Positions 1 to 12,600 are shown, numbered from the stretch's first letter. The stretch is DNA of 64,000 nt from Paguma larvata (GCA_030068075.1 CM057844.1:11330001-11394000); one strand, 5' to 3'. The notes: a model not told the origin generated them from the letters alone. Made by a program: numbers and translations.

Positions 1-261
1 CTACTGCTGATGAGCGTCTAAGAAACTTCCTTTTGCTATTTTCTGAAAAATTTTAGATTAATAGTTGAAAATACAGTTTCAATAGTGTTAGAACCATTGT
101 TTGGGTAGGTCTTACGAGGTCTCTGGTATTGTTTCCCATTTGATATACATCATTATTAAACCAGGCTTTATTTGATGGGTATGATTTTATCTTCTGTTGA
201 AAGCTAGCAATTACATATAGTATTTCCAAAATACACTATGTACCTATTTTCTTTTTTCCAG
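1..261 (+). other. TASP1: 3' end of an upstream TASP1 intron
   Basis: AT-rich intronic sequence ending in a polypyrimidine tract (ttttcttttttccag) directly before the first coding exon. No repeat was recognised. The intron starts outside the window, so its length is unknown. Confidence 0.85.
246..261 (+). promoter_or_regulatory. TASP1: 3' splice site of the first TASP1 exon
   Basis: An almost pure pyrimidine run ends in ccag immediately before GCT GCT, a strong acceptor. It fixes the exon start at 262 and phase 0. Confidence 0.85.
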
Positions 262-340
262 GCTGCTCTTTATGGATGTGGCTGCTGGGCTGAAAATACT
301 GGAGCTCATAATCCCTACTCCACAGCTGTGAGTACCTCAG
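262..340 (+). CDS. TASP1: TASP1 internal coding exon (taspase-1 beta subunit, N-terminal part)
   Basis: Taspase-1 is a threonine endopeptidase of the Ntn-hydrolase (asparaginase-2) family. It cleaves itself into alpha and beta subunits and processes KMT2A/MLL and TFIIA after an Asp. This 79-nt exon reads in phase 0 as A-A-L-Y-G-C-G-C-W-A-E-N, then T-G-A-H-N-P-Y-S-T-A-V-S-T-S, plus one leftover base. I recognise it as the taspase-1 beta subunit, a short way C-terminal to the nucleophile threonine (about residue 234 in human); from memory this exon is about residues 266-291. It is bounded by ag at 260-261 and gt at 341-342. The remaining base, G, completes a glycine codon with the GA that starts the exon at 43969. 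There is no stop or frameshift, so it looks functional. The catalytic threonine exon lies upstream of the window. Confidence 0.95.
328..333 (+). promoter_or_regulatory. TASP1: Possible cryptic donor inside the TASP1 exon
   Basis: The codons GTG AGT (Val-Ser) spell a perfect intronic donor hexamer, gtgagt, 13 nt before the true donor. The preceding base is T rather than the favoured G. Use of this site would remove 13 nt and shift the frame. Presence is direct; use is inference. Confidence 0.45.
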
Positions 341-346
341 GTATTT
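338..346 (+). promoter_or_regulatory. TASP1: 5' splice site of the first TASP1 exon (weak)
   Basis: CAG|gtattt. The exonic CAG fits the consensus, but +4 and +5 are T rather than A and G, so pairing with U1 should be weak. It is chosen because it alone gives an in-frame join with 43969 that keeps the conserved taspase-1 reading (S-T-S-G-C-G-E). Confidence 0.85.
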
Positions 347-821
347 GCTGCTTTCATGACCATATTTCATAACTTCAACATTGTTAGGTCATTTATTGAT
401 TGAAAACTATTTTTATGTAAATGTAAAGCATGTGCGGAGACACTGCATAGATGGATGCATTTATACATGAAAGATCTTTGATATTTGGGAGGTTTTAAGA
501 ATTGTTTCACAATGTAAGTATCATAGTATAAATGTTTTGCTAACATTTTCATTACAATTGTTAAACTTTAACAATTAACATTTTAATGTTTTCCTCTAAT
601 GTGACTCATGATAGTGCCAGATTTAGATCACAGAAAATATAAAAGTAACAATGCATTTCAAAACTAAGATAATCTCTTGAGTAAAATGTTGGCATAAAAT
701 GTAAGGTGTATTTCAAAATTTATATTTTATGACATCTACTCTAACTATACTTTTAATTAAAGGTAGGTCCTCTTTTTGTATGTATATTAGAAGTCATTAT
801 CATTTAGAAATTGTGTCTGTG

Positions 822-866
<45 letters not shown>

Positions 867-2880
867 CTGTGTGTATGTTGGGGGTTGGTTTAATGGGCAG
901 AATGGTTGTTGTCTAGATTCAGGTTTTCATACGCAGGTGTACTTGAAGCCTTTTCTCTCAGTGTGGTGATATGCATGGTTGACAAAATAAAATCATCCCA
1001 CGTGCTGTGTTCTCTCAAGTTACAGTCCTAAGCCTTTCTTCTCAGTATCCTCAGACTTTATCAGGAAGATAGATATGGCTGCTCTTCCTTCCTTCCTTCC
1101 TTTCTTCAATTTCTTACCATTTTGGTTTCTGTCTCACCATACTAACAAGCCATCCAAACCTGCTTACTCTTGACTGTGTGGTCTCTGATACAGATGTCTC
1201 TCTCCTTTCTGTCATAGCGTAGATCCTGGAACTCTCTTGGTTTGTCCTGCTCCTCTGGCTTGCTCCATCTTGGCCCACTTCTCAGACTCTTCCCATTTCT
1301 AACAATTCCAGGTTTGGGCCTCTCTTTACTTTCCTTCATTTCACTCTTTCTCTTGATGACCTGGTGTTTTTTGTGCCACTGACTTATCAGGTGAAGTTCA
1401 AACATGAATTAAGGTAGAATCTTAATCATACTAATAAAATTGGCAAAAAAATTGGTTTTCATTCTTTCATTTTTGAAGAGATAAGTATAATATAGTAGGA
1501 GTTAATTTTTAATTTAATTTTCATGGCACTTGAAAATCTCTATGCATGATATTTAGGAATTAGCTTGTGCATGTAATTAAGTATGGCCCTATGTTGATAG
1601 AAAATTGTGGTATTTGAGTAAACTGAAGTCCAAAATAGATGGTTCATTGCTTCATTTTTATTTTCCCAAAGAAGTATTAGTCAGTATCATATGTTGTATG
1701 GACTTTATTTTTGGTCATCATGTTATTCAGTGAGTTGGTTTGTCATTGTTTAAGTGTTACTCTCATGTCTAGATGTTAGGAGACTTGAATTCTACTCTAA
1801 GCTGAAATCCTGAAAGCTCTCCCTGACTGTGTCATTTTGGAAAAGAAATTCAATCTCTTTGGGAATGTCTTCTTGTCTCTTTTTAATTGGTGATATGGAA
1901 GTTGGAATAGAAACACATTTCATAGATTTGATTCTATTAGGTACAGTGCAGTGGGTGGGTAAAGCTAAAATTGTAAAATTAAGGTCTTTTCCCCTTCCCC
2001 TTGGATATTTCCTCCTTTGCTCATCTTGCATTAGTTGAAGGTAGTTTCATATGACTAAAGATAACTTTTGGTTTTCTAGTTCATGACATCCAGTGCAGCT
2101 TTTAAACTTGGATGCCCAGTGTGTCATGTTATATCATTCTGAAGTTTAAGGACTAACCATCATCAGCCCTCAGAGCCTGAGGATAATAGAGCAAGTCTCC
2201 AGTTCCTTCCATCCCTGGGACTTTTTTGTGATTGCTTCACCTTTGTGTTTCTCCTGGGGTTGTTGCTGTGAGGTTGACAATGGAAACAGATGGTATAGTT
2301 GCATGACCAAGTCAGAAGAAAGGGGATGCATAGAATTCTAGAGTTGTTTGACCAAAATAAAAAAGACTGGTATCTTAGGCTGTTGCAGAAAATCTAGAGA
2401 CCTGGCCTATATTTTAGGTTTATAGTTCTTGGAAGGTATAAAGTGAAGGGCAGAGGGAAGGTAGTTATAGTCAAGGTAGGGCTCTCCCAAGGCCAGACAG
2501 GCGATTTGATAATTAGCCTTAGGGATAATGATCAATCATCTTGTTCTCATCACTGGGTGGGGAGGAATGAGTGGGAAGTGGGGAAGAGAGAGTATTGTGT
2601 CAGGAGCTGTCCATGTAAACTCTGACTAAGGTTCTGGCATCATGGAAATTTTTCTAGTTAGGAAGGGAGCAGCAAGTAGATACCTGTGTTCTTGTTCAGT
2701 CTCTTTCACTTATACTACCTGTGACCCTGGTAAGAGGTTATTTGTAAAGTAAGAATATCTACCTTAATATCGGTGACTATTGAATAAGAAGACATGTGAA
2801 AGGCACATAACATACTTATTCGCTCAGAGAAGTGGTTCATTACTTAACTGTGTTTCATTGAATTGAAGTCACACCTTTTA
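341..2880. other. Mostly unique intronic DNA
   Basis: AT-rich sequence without a recognised gene. It contains a TG repeat, a short CCTT repeat (about 1085-1104) and MIR-like traces near 1795-1880 and 2695-2810, the first resembling the MIR segment for a cytology-like 'loss of tc-rich core'. The rest is unassigned. Confidence 0.5.
827..864. repeat. (GT)n microsatellite, 19 units
   Basis: An uninterrupted GT run, followed by an imperfect tail (atctgtgtgtatg). It is likely to vary in length between individuals. Confidence 0.95.
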
Positions 2881-2899
2881 TAAGATACATCATTATTTA

Positions 2900-4490
2900 A
2901 AAAAAATATTTATTGCTTGATTCGTATTTTTTATTGTGATAAGAATACAACATGAAATCTATTTTCCTAACAATAATTTTTAATGTATAATACACTATTT
3001 TTAACTTTAGGCACAATATCGTACGGCAGATCCCTTGAACTTATTCATTTGCATTACTGAAACTTTATGAATTTTGAATATCAACTCCCTATTTTCCCCT
3101 TTCCCCAGCCCTTGGCAGTCACCATTCTATTCTTTGCTTTTATGAGTTTGACTATTTTAGGTTCCTCACATATGTGAAATCATGCAGCATCTGTTTTTCT
3201 GTGACTTATTTCACTTTGCATAATGTCTTCAAGGGTTATCCATGTTGTATATGGCAGGGTTTCCTTCTTTTTTAAGGCTGAATAATATTCCAATTTATAT
3301 GTATGCCATATTTTCTTTACCCATTTATGTGTCGATATCCATTTAAGTTGTATCTACATCTTAGCTATTAGGAATAATGATGCAGTGAACATGGAAGTAC
3401 TGAAATCTCTTCAAGATCCTGATTTCAATTCTTTTGGATAAATACCCAGAAATGGAATTGTTGGATCATATAATACTCCTACTTTTAATTTTTTGAGGAA
3501 CCTTCTTTCTGTTTTCCATAGCAGCTGCATCATTTTACATTCCTACCTACAGCATACAGTGGTTTGAATATCTCTACATCCTCACCAACCTTTATTTATC
3601 TCTTGTCCTTTTGATAGTAGCCATTCTAACAGGAATGAGGTGATGTCTCAAGTTTTTGATTTGCATTTCCTTGATGATTAGTGAGGTTGAACACCTTTTT
3701 TTGTACCTGTTGGCCCATGGTGTATCTTTGGAGAAATGTCTATTCAAGTCCTTTACTGATGTGTTAATCTTGCTATTTGTGTTTTGCTGTTGAGTTGTAC
3801 GAGTTCTTCATGTCTTTTGGATATTAACCCCTTATCATTTTATTTTATTTTTATTTATTCATTTTTAAGTATAATTTATTGTCAAGTTGGCTAACATATA
3901 GTGCTCTTGCTTTTGGGGGTAGATTCCCATGCTCATCCCAACAAGGGCCCTCCTCAATGCCCATCACCCATTTTCCTCTTTCCCCAGCCTCCCCCCATCA
4001 ACCATCAGTTTGTTCTTTGTATTTAAGAGTCTTTTAAGGTTTGCCTCCCTCTCTGTTTGAAACTATTTTTTTCCCTTCCCTTCCCCAATGGTCTTCTGTT
4101 AAGTTTCTCACATATGAGTGAAAACATATGATCTGTCTTTCTCTGGCTGACTTCTTTCACGTAGCATAATACCCTCCAGTTCCATCCACATTGTTACAAA
4201 TGGTAGGATTTCATTCTTATTGCCAAGTAGTATTCCATCGTGTATATAAACCACATCTTCTTTATCCATTCTTCAGTTGATGGACATTTAGGCTCTTTCC
4301 AAAATTTTATTAACCCCTTATCAGATATATGGTAAATATTGTAAATATTTTCTCCCATTCCATAGGTTGGTTTTTCATTTTGTTGATTATTTCTTTTCCT
4401 GTACTGAAGTTTTTTTAGTTTGATATGGTCCCACTTACCAATTTTTGCTCTTGTTGCTTATATGTTTAGTGTCATATCCAAGAGTAAAAT
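2900..4490 (-). mobile_element. Ancient L1 fragment (ORF2 C-terminal part and 3' region), interrupted
   Basis: Read on the minus strand, this is a degenerate L1 3' portion. The text resembles other L1 copies in the window, for example the 'ttctttatacattttggatactaaccc' type of segment seen here near 3810-3830, and the helper phrase around 3540-3570. It is split at 3838-4308 by a younger L1: the ORF2 text stops at 3837 and resumes at 4324 after a 15-bp repeat. All frames are broken, so it is inactive. Confidence 0.75.
3838..4308 (-). mobile_element. Younger 5'-truncated L1 3' end nested in the older L1
   Basis: About 470 bp matching the carnivore L1 3' UTR that recurs at 15700-16150 and 63290-63640 ('taatttattgtcaagttgg', 'gtgctcatcccaacaag'). 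It is flanked by a perfect 15-bp target-site duplication (attaaccccttatca) at 3823-3837 and 4309-4323. The T-rich left edge is its poly(A) tail, so it lies antisense to TASP1. Confidence 0.9.
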
Positions 4491-5980
4491 ACACCAATAT
4501 AAGATACATATATTAAATGGGGTGGGGGGGAGACTGCCAATTATAGAATGACACACTTCTTTCTCATCACTTAATGCATGGTTATTGTTTTACAAGAATA
4601 TCGGGGGTATTCCTCTAACAAGAAATATTTGTTGCACTGGTAACAATGTCATGTGCCATTGCTGTTTCCATGCCTTCCTATGTTTACAATTACTTTTTGT
4701 TTCAATTCTGTATCATACTATACTCCTTTTGAACCCATGGTAAATGACAGGTAAACTCAAAACATGTAGTTCCAACATGGCACATAACTCAGCTGAAGGG
4801 TCAGCAACTGGAACAGCTTACTTACCTCTAGAGGCAGTGGTCCTATGTCACAGCTGCAGCCTGGAGAGGAGCCACAGGAGGATGCCATCAGTTAAAGCAC
4901 ATGTCGTGATTTCAGAAAATTTTAAATGTGGAAAAAAAATTATAATTAACAAACTACAATAAAAGATTTTTTTATTCTCACCTTTTTTTTATTTGGTGAA
5001 AATAATAGTTTATCATAGCCTTTCTTAAGCAGTGATGTAAGCTCTTGAGAAAAGGGGGAACCTGTGGGTATATTTGTTTTTCCTGAGTGCCTGGCATAGG
5101 AGCTTGTACTTAGAAAGTGTTTACTGACAAATTAAAATTAAGACAGTTGATTATTATAATTATCAAAGTTGCTGAGAGACTGGAACTTAATTATTTCAGT
5201 CACTAAAATGAAATGATAATTATGTAATATGATAGAGGTGCTCATTGTTATAGTGACAATCATATTACAATGTATAGATGTATCATTAATATTCTGTACA
5301 CCTTAAACTTACACAATGTCTTATGGCAAATATATTTCATTAAACGAAAGAAATGTATATGTAATTCCTCACTTTTCTCGAAGGATGCTTGTCATTTCAA
5401 AAAGATTATTCACCATGGAATTTCTTTAAATAGTACTTTAAAATTTTATTTAATTTGCCAAAGTTACAATCACACATAGTTTTTCAATAACACATGAGAT
5501 GGTAATGTAAGATATATCTGTGGTCTTTCTCTGGCTATGGAAAGGAAGAGCAGACTGAGGATTACAAGATCAGAAGGAGGAAAAGAGAAGGAGATTAAGT
5601 TTATGCTTTGATTGACCTTAACATTGGTATGCTGTTACTTGTCTGTGTAGTTTTTTTTATTTTTCCTTAGAGAGAAACAGTGAGTCCACGGGTTATATGG
5701 CAGCTGACTGGCATTCAGGAGACACAAGCTTCAATCCCTCTTTCTTAAAGTGTTTTGGCGTGAAGGAAGATCTGCTACTTGGTTTCTGGTATATGGCCCA
5801 GTGATTTCTGATTTTGTAGATTCTTTGATATTCTAGGTTTTGGCTCTGGGTAGTTCCAGACCCCTGAGGGTGGTGGGCATGTGGCCATTGTTTGCCAGGA
5901 GTAGGTTCAAATTTGGTGTGATAAAAAATGCAAAAAATGACAACAGGCTTTTGCTTAAGTATTTCTGAGGTAGTAAAATG
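4491..5980. other. Unassigned intronic DNA
   Basis: AT-rich sequence with several poly(T) stretches. I recognised no gene and no confident repeat. Confidence 0.4.
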
Positions 5981-6297
5981 TTTTTTAAGTTTATATTTTT
6001 ATTCTGATAGAGAGAAAGCATGAGCAGAGGAGGGGCAGAGAGAGAGAAAGAATGCCAGCAGGCTCTGCCCTGTCAGTGCAAAGCCCCATGTGGGGCTTGC
6101 CGTGCTGCGAGGTCATGACCTGAGGCAAAAGGGCGAGCAGAGGTGGGGGCAGGGGTGGGAAGAGAGAGAGGAGAATGAGAATCTCAAGAATGCACAGAGC
6201 CCAACACAGGCCTCAACATGGGGCTATAAAACTCACCATGACCTGAGCCAAAATCCAGAGTTGGATGCTTAACCGACTGGACCACCAGGGCACCCCT
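5981..6297 (-). mobile_element. Compound CAN-SINE (two partial copies)
   Basis: Minus-strand SINE ending in the reverse-complement head (accaccagggcacccc). The body motif 'catgacctgag' occurs twice (about 6113 and 6238), and two purine-rich tracts are present. This points to one SINE inserted into, or recombined with, another. No clear target-site duplication was found. Confidence 0.75.
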
Positions 6298-6309
6298 ATG
6301 AGCCAGTGA

Positions 6310-7650
6310 TTCTGAGCCAGCCCTCTTCCCCAAGGGCTGGTAATTATGTTACTGCTTCTTGGTTCTCCTTCTCAGTCTCCTTTGTTAATGTTTCTCATCT
6401 CCCTGACTTCCCAGTTTTGGAGTACCCTGAGACCTAGTCCTTGAACTTCTCTCTGTAAACCCACTGTCTTGGTGTTCTTATTAAGTCTAATGGTTAAGTA
6501 CCATCTATATATATGCTGATGACTCCCCCATTTTTATCTCCAACCTGGGCCTCTCCCCAGGACACCATTATATATTCCACTGCTTATTCAGTCTTCACTC
6601 ATATATCCGATAGGCATCTCAAATTTAGCATGTCCAAATATGAGCTCTTGATACTGCATCACCTTCTCCGCCTGCCACCTGCTTCTCTTACAGTCTTCCC
6701 ACACAGCAAATGGCAACTCCAGCCTCCTAGTGGCTCAGATCAAAATCTTAAATTCATGCTTGATCCCCTTTTCCTTTCCTGTCCTCTCCTCTCCTCTCCT
6801 CTCCTCTCCTCGCCCCCCCTCCCCTCCCCTCTCCTCCCCTTCCTCCACACCCATACCCAACAACACACTCTGACTATTCTAAGTATATTTATAGTATGAC
6901 ACTTTTTAGCACCTCCACTACTACCAACAGATTTAGTGTGCTATCACATCTAATCTGGATTCTTTAGCCCCCTAGCTGGTACCTTGCGTTTTGCTTTTTT
7001 GCCCCTTTATTCAGTTCTCAGAACAAGATTTGGTGTTCTAACCTGTCAAATCATGTTACATCTCTTTGAACTGACCAATCGCTTCCCATCTGACTCAAAG
7101 GAAAAGGTGAAGTCTTTAATATAGGGCCTCTAAGGCTTTATATATAGTGTTTCCCACTTTCTTCTCAGACTTCAGCTCTTTCTTTTCTTTCCTTGTTCAT
7201 TCATTTCCAGCTACATTGGCTGCTTACTATAGTTTAAACATGCCAGGCACACTCCCATCTTCAGAACTTTGCCTCAGTTGCTTCCTTTCCCATTAGCCCT
7301 CTACCCTCAGTAGCTTAAGCTGCCGCCTCCCACTTCATCAACTCTTCATTCAGATGGTTCACCTTCTGACTGAGATATTCTCTGACCACTCTATTTAAAC
7401 ATGCAAATCTTCTCAGCCAACATTCCCTATTCTCCCATGCTTTATTTTTTTTCTCATAGTATATATTATTATATAATTTTATGTCTTCCATCTATTTATT
7501 TTATCTTTATTTTCCACCTGCTTTACTATGTAATTCCATGAAGATTTGGAATTTTCACCAGTTTTCTTTATTGATGTGTAAATAGCGCTTATCATAGAGC
7601 CTTTTAGGATGTTTGTTGAATGAATTAATGTGAATGAATATGAACAAATA
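6310..7650 (+). mobile_element. L2 (LINE-2) 3' portion
   Basis: Ancient mammalian L2 in sense orientation. The recognisable blocks come in consensus order: 'gctgatgactccc', 'aggcatctcaaatttagcatgtcc' (shortened here), 'ccaggcacactcc', 'ctgaccactctatttaaa', and finally 'tgtttgttgaatgaat'. It is degenerate with no usable frame and contains a pyrimidine-rich expansion near 6765-6850. Confidence 0.7.
6765..6850. repeat. (TCTCC)n polypyrimidine tract
   Basis: A TCTCC pentamer array at about 6782-6811 grades into C-rich pyrimidine sequence. It is an asymmetric purine/pyrimidine tract inside the L2. Confidence 0.85.
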
Positions 7651-7667
7651 AATACATTGGGGTGGTG

Positions 7668-8084
7668 ACTTAGCTTGGGCTACTGTAACAAAGTACCATA
7701 GACTATGTGGTTTAAACAATACATATTTATTTCTCATGGTTCTAGAGGCTGGGAAATCCAAGGTCGTGGTACCAGTAGGTGGTGTTTCTGGTGAAGGCAT
7801 TCTTTCTGGCTTGTAGACAGCTGCCTTTTTGCCGTGTCCTCCTATGGCAGAGGGAGGCAGGGAGAGAGTGAGGGAGAGAAAGAGATGGAGTGCTCCCGTG
7901 CAAGAGCTTGCAAGCTAGCTCTGGTTTTTTTCCCTCTTTTTATAAGGACACTATTCCTATCATAAGTTGTCCCATCCTCATGACTTCATCTAATCTTAAT
8001 TGCCTCTCCCCAAATACCATCACATAGGAGATAAGGGGTTCAACATATGAATTTCTGGAGGGATACAAATTTCAATCCATAATA
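7668..8084 (-). mobile_element. MLT1-like MaLR solo LTR
   Basis: Reverse orientation of an ERVL-MaLR LTR. It shows 'cttgggctactgtaacaaag', 'ttctagaggctgggaaatcc', 'gacttcatctaatct', 'taccatcacatagg' and 'caacatatgaatttctgg' in the expected order over about 415 bp. No internal retroviral sequence is attached, so it is an old solo LTR without coding capacity. Confidence 0.8.
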
Positions 8085-9451
8085 GGCGAAGTGAGCTAGG
8101 TCAAGCCCAAATGATTCAGGGCTGAGAGGAAGGTAAGGGAAGTATTGAGTGGTTATTCTGGGAGATTGGAAGATGCCTGAATAGAGGGGTGAATGCAAGG
8201 TGTGTAGAGCTTAATTTGGGGTCTCTAGATGGCCTTGACTTAGTATTTACATTTTCTTCTGTATGAAGTGGGGATCTTTTTGAGTAAGGAGATGCTTATA
8301 CTTTTGGAAGATAGATAAAGATAGATCTTTTATCTCTGAGATTGTTGTGGAATGATTAGCAATGATTCAGACAATGAGAGGCAAAACTGGTCAATCAGTT
8401 AAATACATTGCTGTTAGTTCTACTGAGTTGGATTCCAGACTCTTCAGCCTACTCTAGTTCTTTTATCTGCCTTATTAGGCAGTGCTGTTTCTGTTGCATA
8501 ATCTTGTTACACTCAACAAGATTCTTAGGGGGCTCTGGGTAATGAGCAGCTACTTAAGCTGAAATAATTTGGTATATAATATGTAGGGTTGGGAATCATG
8601 CCATGAGAAATCTTTTTGTGAATTATGACTTCTAGATGTGGGCATAGATAAAACCCTAACATTTATAAACATCATCATCTTAAAAGCACTTGACTCTTTG
8701 GACCGTTTGGTTAGTGGGCCTGGGGAAGAATTATTGTTCATTTACAGATAACAGATTATTTAAGCTACCAGTACATTTCTAAGAACTAAGGTAATTATCT
8801 GGGATGGGAATTCTATTCTGAGACTGTTGCTTATTTTAATTGTGTCACTTCATATCTGATGAACTATTAATATTTTATTTTCTGCTTTTTACATAAGTCA
8901 CTGATGGTTCAAAATTAAGTACAGTTCTCAATTATGCTAGGTCATTTTCTAGGAAACTGGTTCAGTATGACAGCTTTGGTTATCATGCATCTTAGAAGTT
9001 TTAAATTGAGTGGATTTTTTTTCCTAATTGTGAAATAACACATGCTCATGGAAAGGAGCTTAGAAAATGGAACTGATAATTTTGCCATCCTGTGGTAGTC
9101 AGTATTAATATTTTGGGGGAATTTTTGGTAGATAAAACAAAAATGGCAATATTGTTCAGTTTGTGTTATGCTTTGTTTATTTTATATAATGAACAATGTG
9201 TCATTAAATATTCCTCAAAACACAATTTTAACGTCTTTTCATGCATATATGAGTTCAGGTATTTTGCCCTTATGTAAGATGACTTGTAAATGCTCTCATG
9301 CTATAAAACAATACCTATTTTAGAGACTTTTATCCTGTGCTCAAGTCTGAATATGGTAAAAGAGAAATAAAGACATTCTCTGTCCTATAAGGGCATGAAA
9401 TCTCTGGCCTTACTTGATCATATAGGGAAGTTTCCTATTGACAGTTTAGAG
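8085..9451. other. Unassigned intronic DNA
   Basis: Unique-looking AT-rich sequence. No gene, RNA gene or confident repeat was recognised. Confidence 0.4.
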
Positions 9452-9460
9452 ATATGTTGA

Positions 9461-9685
9461 GGGGCACCTGGGTGGCTCAGTTGGTTTAGCATCTGACTCT
9501 ACCACTGGTCATGATCTTGTGGTTCATGAGTTTGAGCCTCGCATTGGGCTCTGTGCTGACAGCTCTCAGAGCCCAGAGACTGCTTCAGATTCTGTGTCTC
9601 CCTCTCTCTCTGCCCCTCCCCCCTTGCGCTTTTCTCTCTCTTTCTGTCTCTCTCTCTCAAAAATAGACATTAAAAAAAGAAAAAA
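9461..9685 (+). mobile_element. Felid CAN-SINE, sense
   Basis: Full head (ggggcacctgggtggctcag), tRNA-related body, CT-rich stretch and A-rich tail. It is flanked by a 9-bp target-site duplication (atatgttga) at 9452-9460 and 9686-9694. Confidence 0.95.
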
Positions 9686-9694
9686 ATATGTTGA

Positions 9695-12600
9695 AATATA
9701 GGCTATATATACTAAAGGCTTGTTATCTCTGGCTCTGGTTCCGCTGCATCCATTCACCTAAGAAATGTGCACTGAGTGCCTCCCAGAGGGTCACTTGCAG
9801 GCCCTCAGGGCCCCTGACGAGGTGGCTGTTGCTGCTGCCCTTAGTACATCTTTCTTCCTGCCACATCCCCTTCCCCTCAAATCTCACCAGAAACAGTTGA
9901 GTTTAAGTTTGACACTATCTGTCACCCTCATAAAAAATGTCTTCAGCACCCTAGAAGAGCTCAGGACATCATGAAGAATAGTAGATCTTTCATTGGGAGA
10001 GATTATAGAGTTGGGTTATAGTGGATGAAGTGAGCCCAAGATGCTCTTTTTGATGTACTTTCTCAGATTTCTTTTTTTTGCCAGATACTTATTTTGCATT
10101 ACTTTGTTGTTGTTTTTGAAAAAACAGACTTCTAATTTTAAAACAGAAGGTGAAGAAATGATAGAAACAGAAGCATAGGATCAAGTGATGGGTTAAAATG
10201 CCAATGCTGTGATCCTTAATGTAATTCTCCCTTTGATTGTTCTCACTTGAAAGAATGCCTTTTCCTTCCTATTGTCGACTACTACCTGCTGTCAGTTGGA
10301 GAGGGAGTAAGTCGAGCAACTTGTCAAAGACTTTCTAAGCTCCCTTCATATGGTTCGCAGAAGCAGAGCTGGATTTTCATTTCTTCTTTCATTCAACAGG
10401 AGTCCCTTTCATGTTTGAAAATTGAAAACGCGTGTTTTTCAGTGTGGAGCGAGGATGTGTGTGCCCTCTGGCACACCTGTTTCTAATTTCCTGACTTGAA
10501 AGCATAACCCATCAAAAGGAGCAGAAAAACAATTTCTTTCTGACACGCTGCTCCGTGCTTCTTAGTGGACTGAAGGCCTTCGTGGCTTTGCCATCTCAGC
10601 TCTCTCTGTAGAAGGTTCTTGTTAGAGGCAGCATTCACTCAATACAAGCAGTGCCTTTTATAGCACAGAGCCATTTTTGGTATTATTTTGTTGTGGTGGT
10701 GGTGGTTCTTTTTAGCTCAGGAAATTTACTTGAAATAAGATTTATTTAAAAAACACAAAAAGGTCTTTAAAATTTTTAAATATTAAATGTAGCTGGGCAG
10801 TATATATTGGAACGATGAATGTAAGCTGATCAGTGAACCGATTGGCCAGGAATAGGGAATAGGGTTTGGTTGAGCATACGAATGTTTAAATTCCAGAGCG
10901 CTGTTTAACATAAATCAAATATTTCCAAAGCGTTACTTTGGATTTGTGTGTACTTTAAAGTCTTGCCAGCTTAAACGACTGTGAGGCACAATATGTTGAC
11001 TTTGAGTTTTGTAAATTGATAATTTGTTGCTATGAAAGTTGTACATGGTATAACTCATCACTTTCTGAAGGTACATAGTATGTCTGATGTTGGCAAGCTG
11101 TTAGGAAAAAAATGATGCCCAGGGAATTCGGGCTTTAACTTTCAGATGCATGAAATATGGGTCTTTGGTTCCTCTTAAGGTCTCCCTGGACATTTTCAGC
11201 ATAAGGTACATGGTTCTTTAGACACGAACCTTGGTTTAGACTTCCTATTTCTGGGTTTTGTTTAGGATAATAATCTTAATGATATATCTTCATAAACAGT
11301 TTCTCAGGCTATTTTTAAAAAACACCTACATTTTTCACACTTTAGCATGTATGAATCACCTGTTAAAATGTATATTATGATCCAATGGGCCTGGGATTCT
11401 GCATTTTTCACAAGATGCCAGGGCTGCTAGTCCATAGATATACTTTAAGTAGTAAGACAACATTTCAATAGGCAGCGTAGTGCTGTCCCCCAGCTGGGCC
11501 TTGCCTCTAGCACTTATCCCATACAATTTCCAAATCTCTTCCCACAGTGTGTTTTGGTGGTTCACAGACCAAAGAGATCCAGTGTATCCTAGACCCTAGG
11601 TATCCCTGAGAGACTTACCAGTGTAGCAAGTTAACTTATGGGCCAGCATTGATAAGGGACCACTGAGACAGGATTATTACGCTGGCAGAACTGATATTTA
11701 TGTTTTCAGACTCTTCTGGGATGCACCTTGCCCTAGCCAAGGTTCTTGTTGCAAACAGAAGTGGAGAAAACAACTGCTAACTCTAAAAGGTGCTGATACA
11801 GGGGTCAGAAAGACATAATGCTGAATCAAATGTGTTTTATTTTAAGCAGTTCTGTCCATGGTGATTGGTTAATTTGGGCAAAAAGATTTATTGGTGAATC
11901 ATGGAGAAAAAGTAGACATAATGTAAAATGTAGAAAGAACTTGCATTAATGTAAAATGTAGAAAGAACCTGTTACTGAATACATGTCATGTTTCTCATTA
12001 GTGAATCACAGCATGATCAAGCCCACAGTATAACACGTTGCAACCAGTGGATACCTTAAATTTTTATTTTCAGTATGTTTTGTTCATATCATGAAAAAGT
12101 ACATGTATTTGTGTGTTGTATTTGTCTTTTGAATATTAGAAAGCAGGGATAGACATTCTTAAAAATCTGAGTTAGATATTGAAGAATTAGACCTTATTAA
12201 ATTTCTACAGTGGTATTGTAGGTCTGCATGTGCCCATGTTGAATGTAAGATCAGGTGTAGGCTGGAGGCAGTTTGGGATGCAGGATATCATGGGTTTGGA
12301 AATCAGACTTGGGTTTGAATCATAATGGAAGGAGCTCGTTGGAAGGGTATGTTCACCTGTGTCAGGATGAGTATATCATTCTTTATGGAGGAGAGACATA
12401 CAGGTATGTTAATTATCATTGAGATTATTACTTTGTATCATTGCCTCTCCTGTTGTTTGGAACTCAGTGTTGTGAGGATGTTCTGAAATGCTGAGAAGTT
12501 CTGTTTATTCCCTCTCTTTCTCTCTAGTCTAGCCCTACATGAGAATGTTTTCCTGATTCTTTATAATAACCTGGTAAATTATGTGTTGTAATCTGTCATA

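Noticed and set aside
6513..6899. 128-codon plus-strand frame
   Set aside because: It lies within an L2 element and its pyrimidine expansion, so it is not a coding gene.
7668..8084. Possible endogenous retrovirus
   Set aside because: Only a solo MaLR-type LTR is seen; no gag, pol or env sequence is attached.
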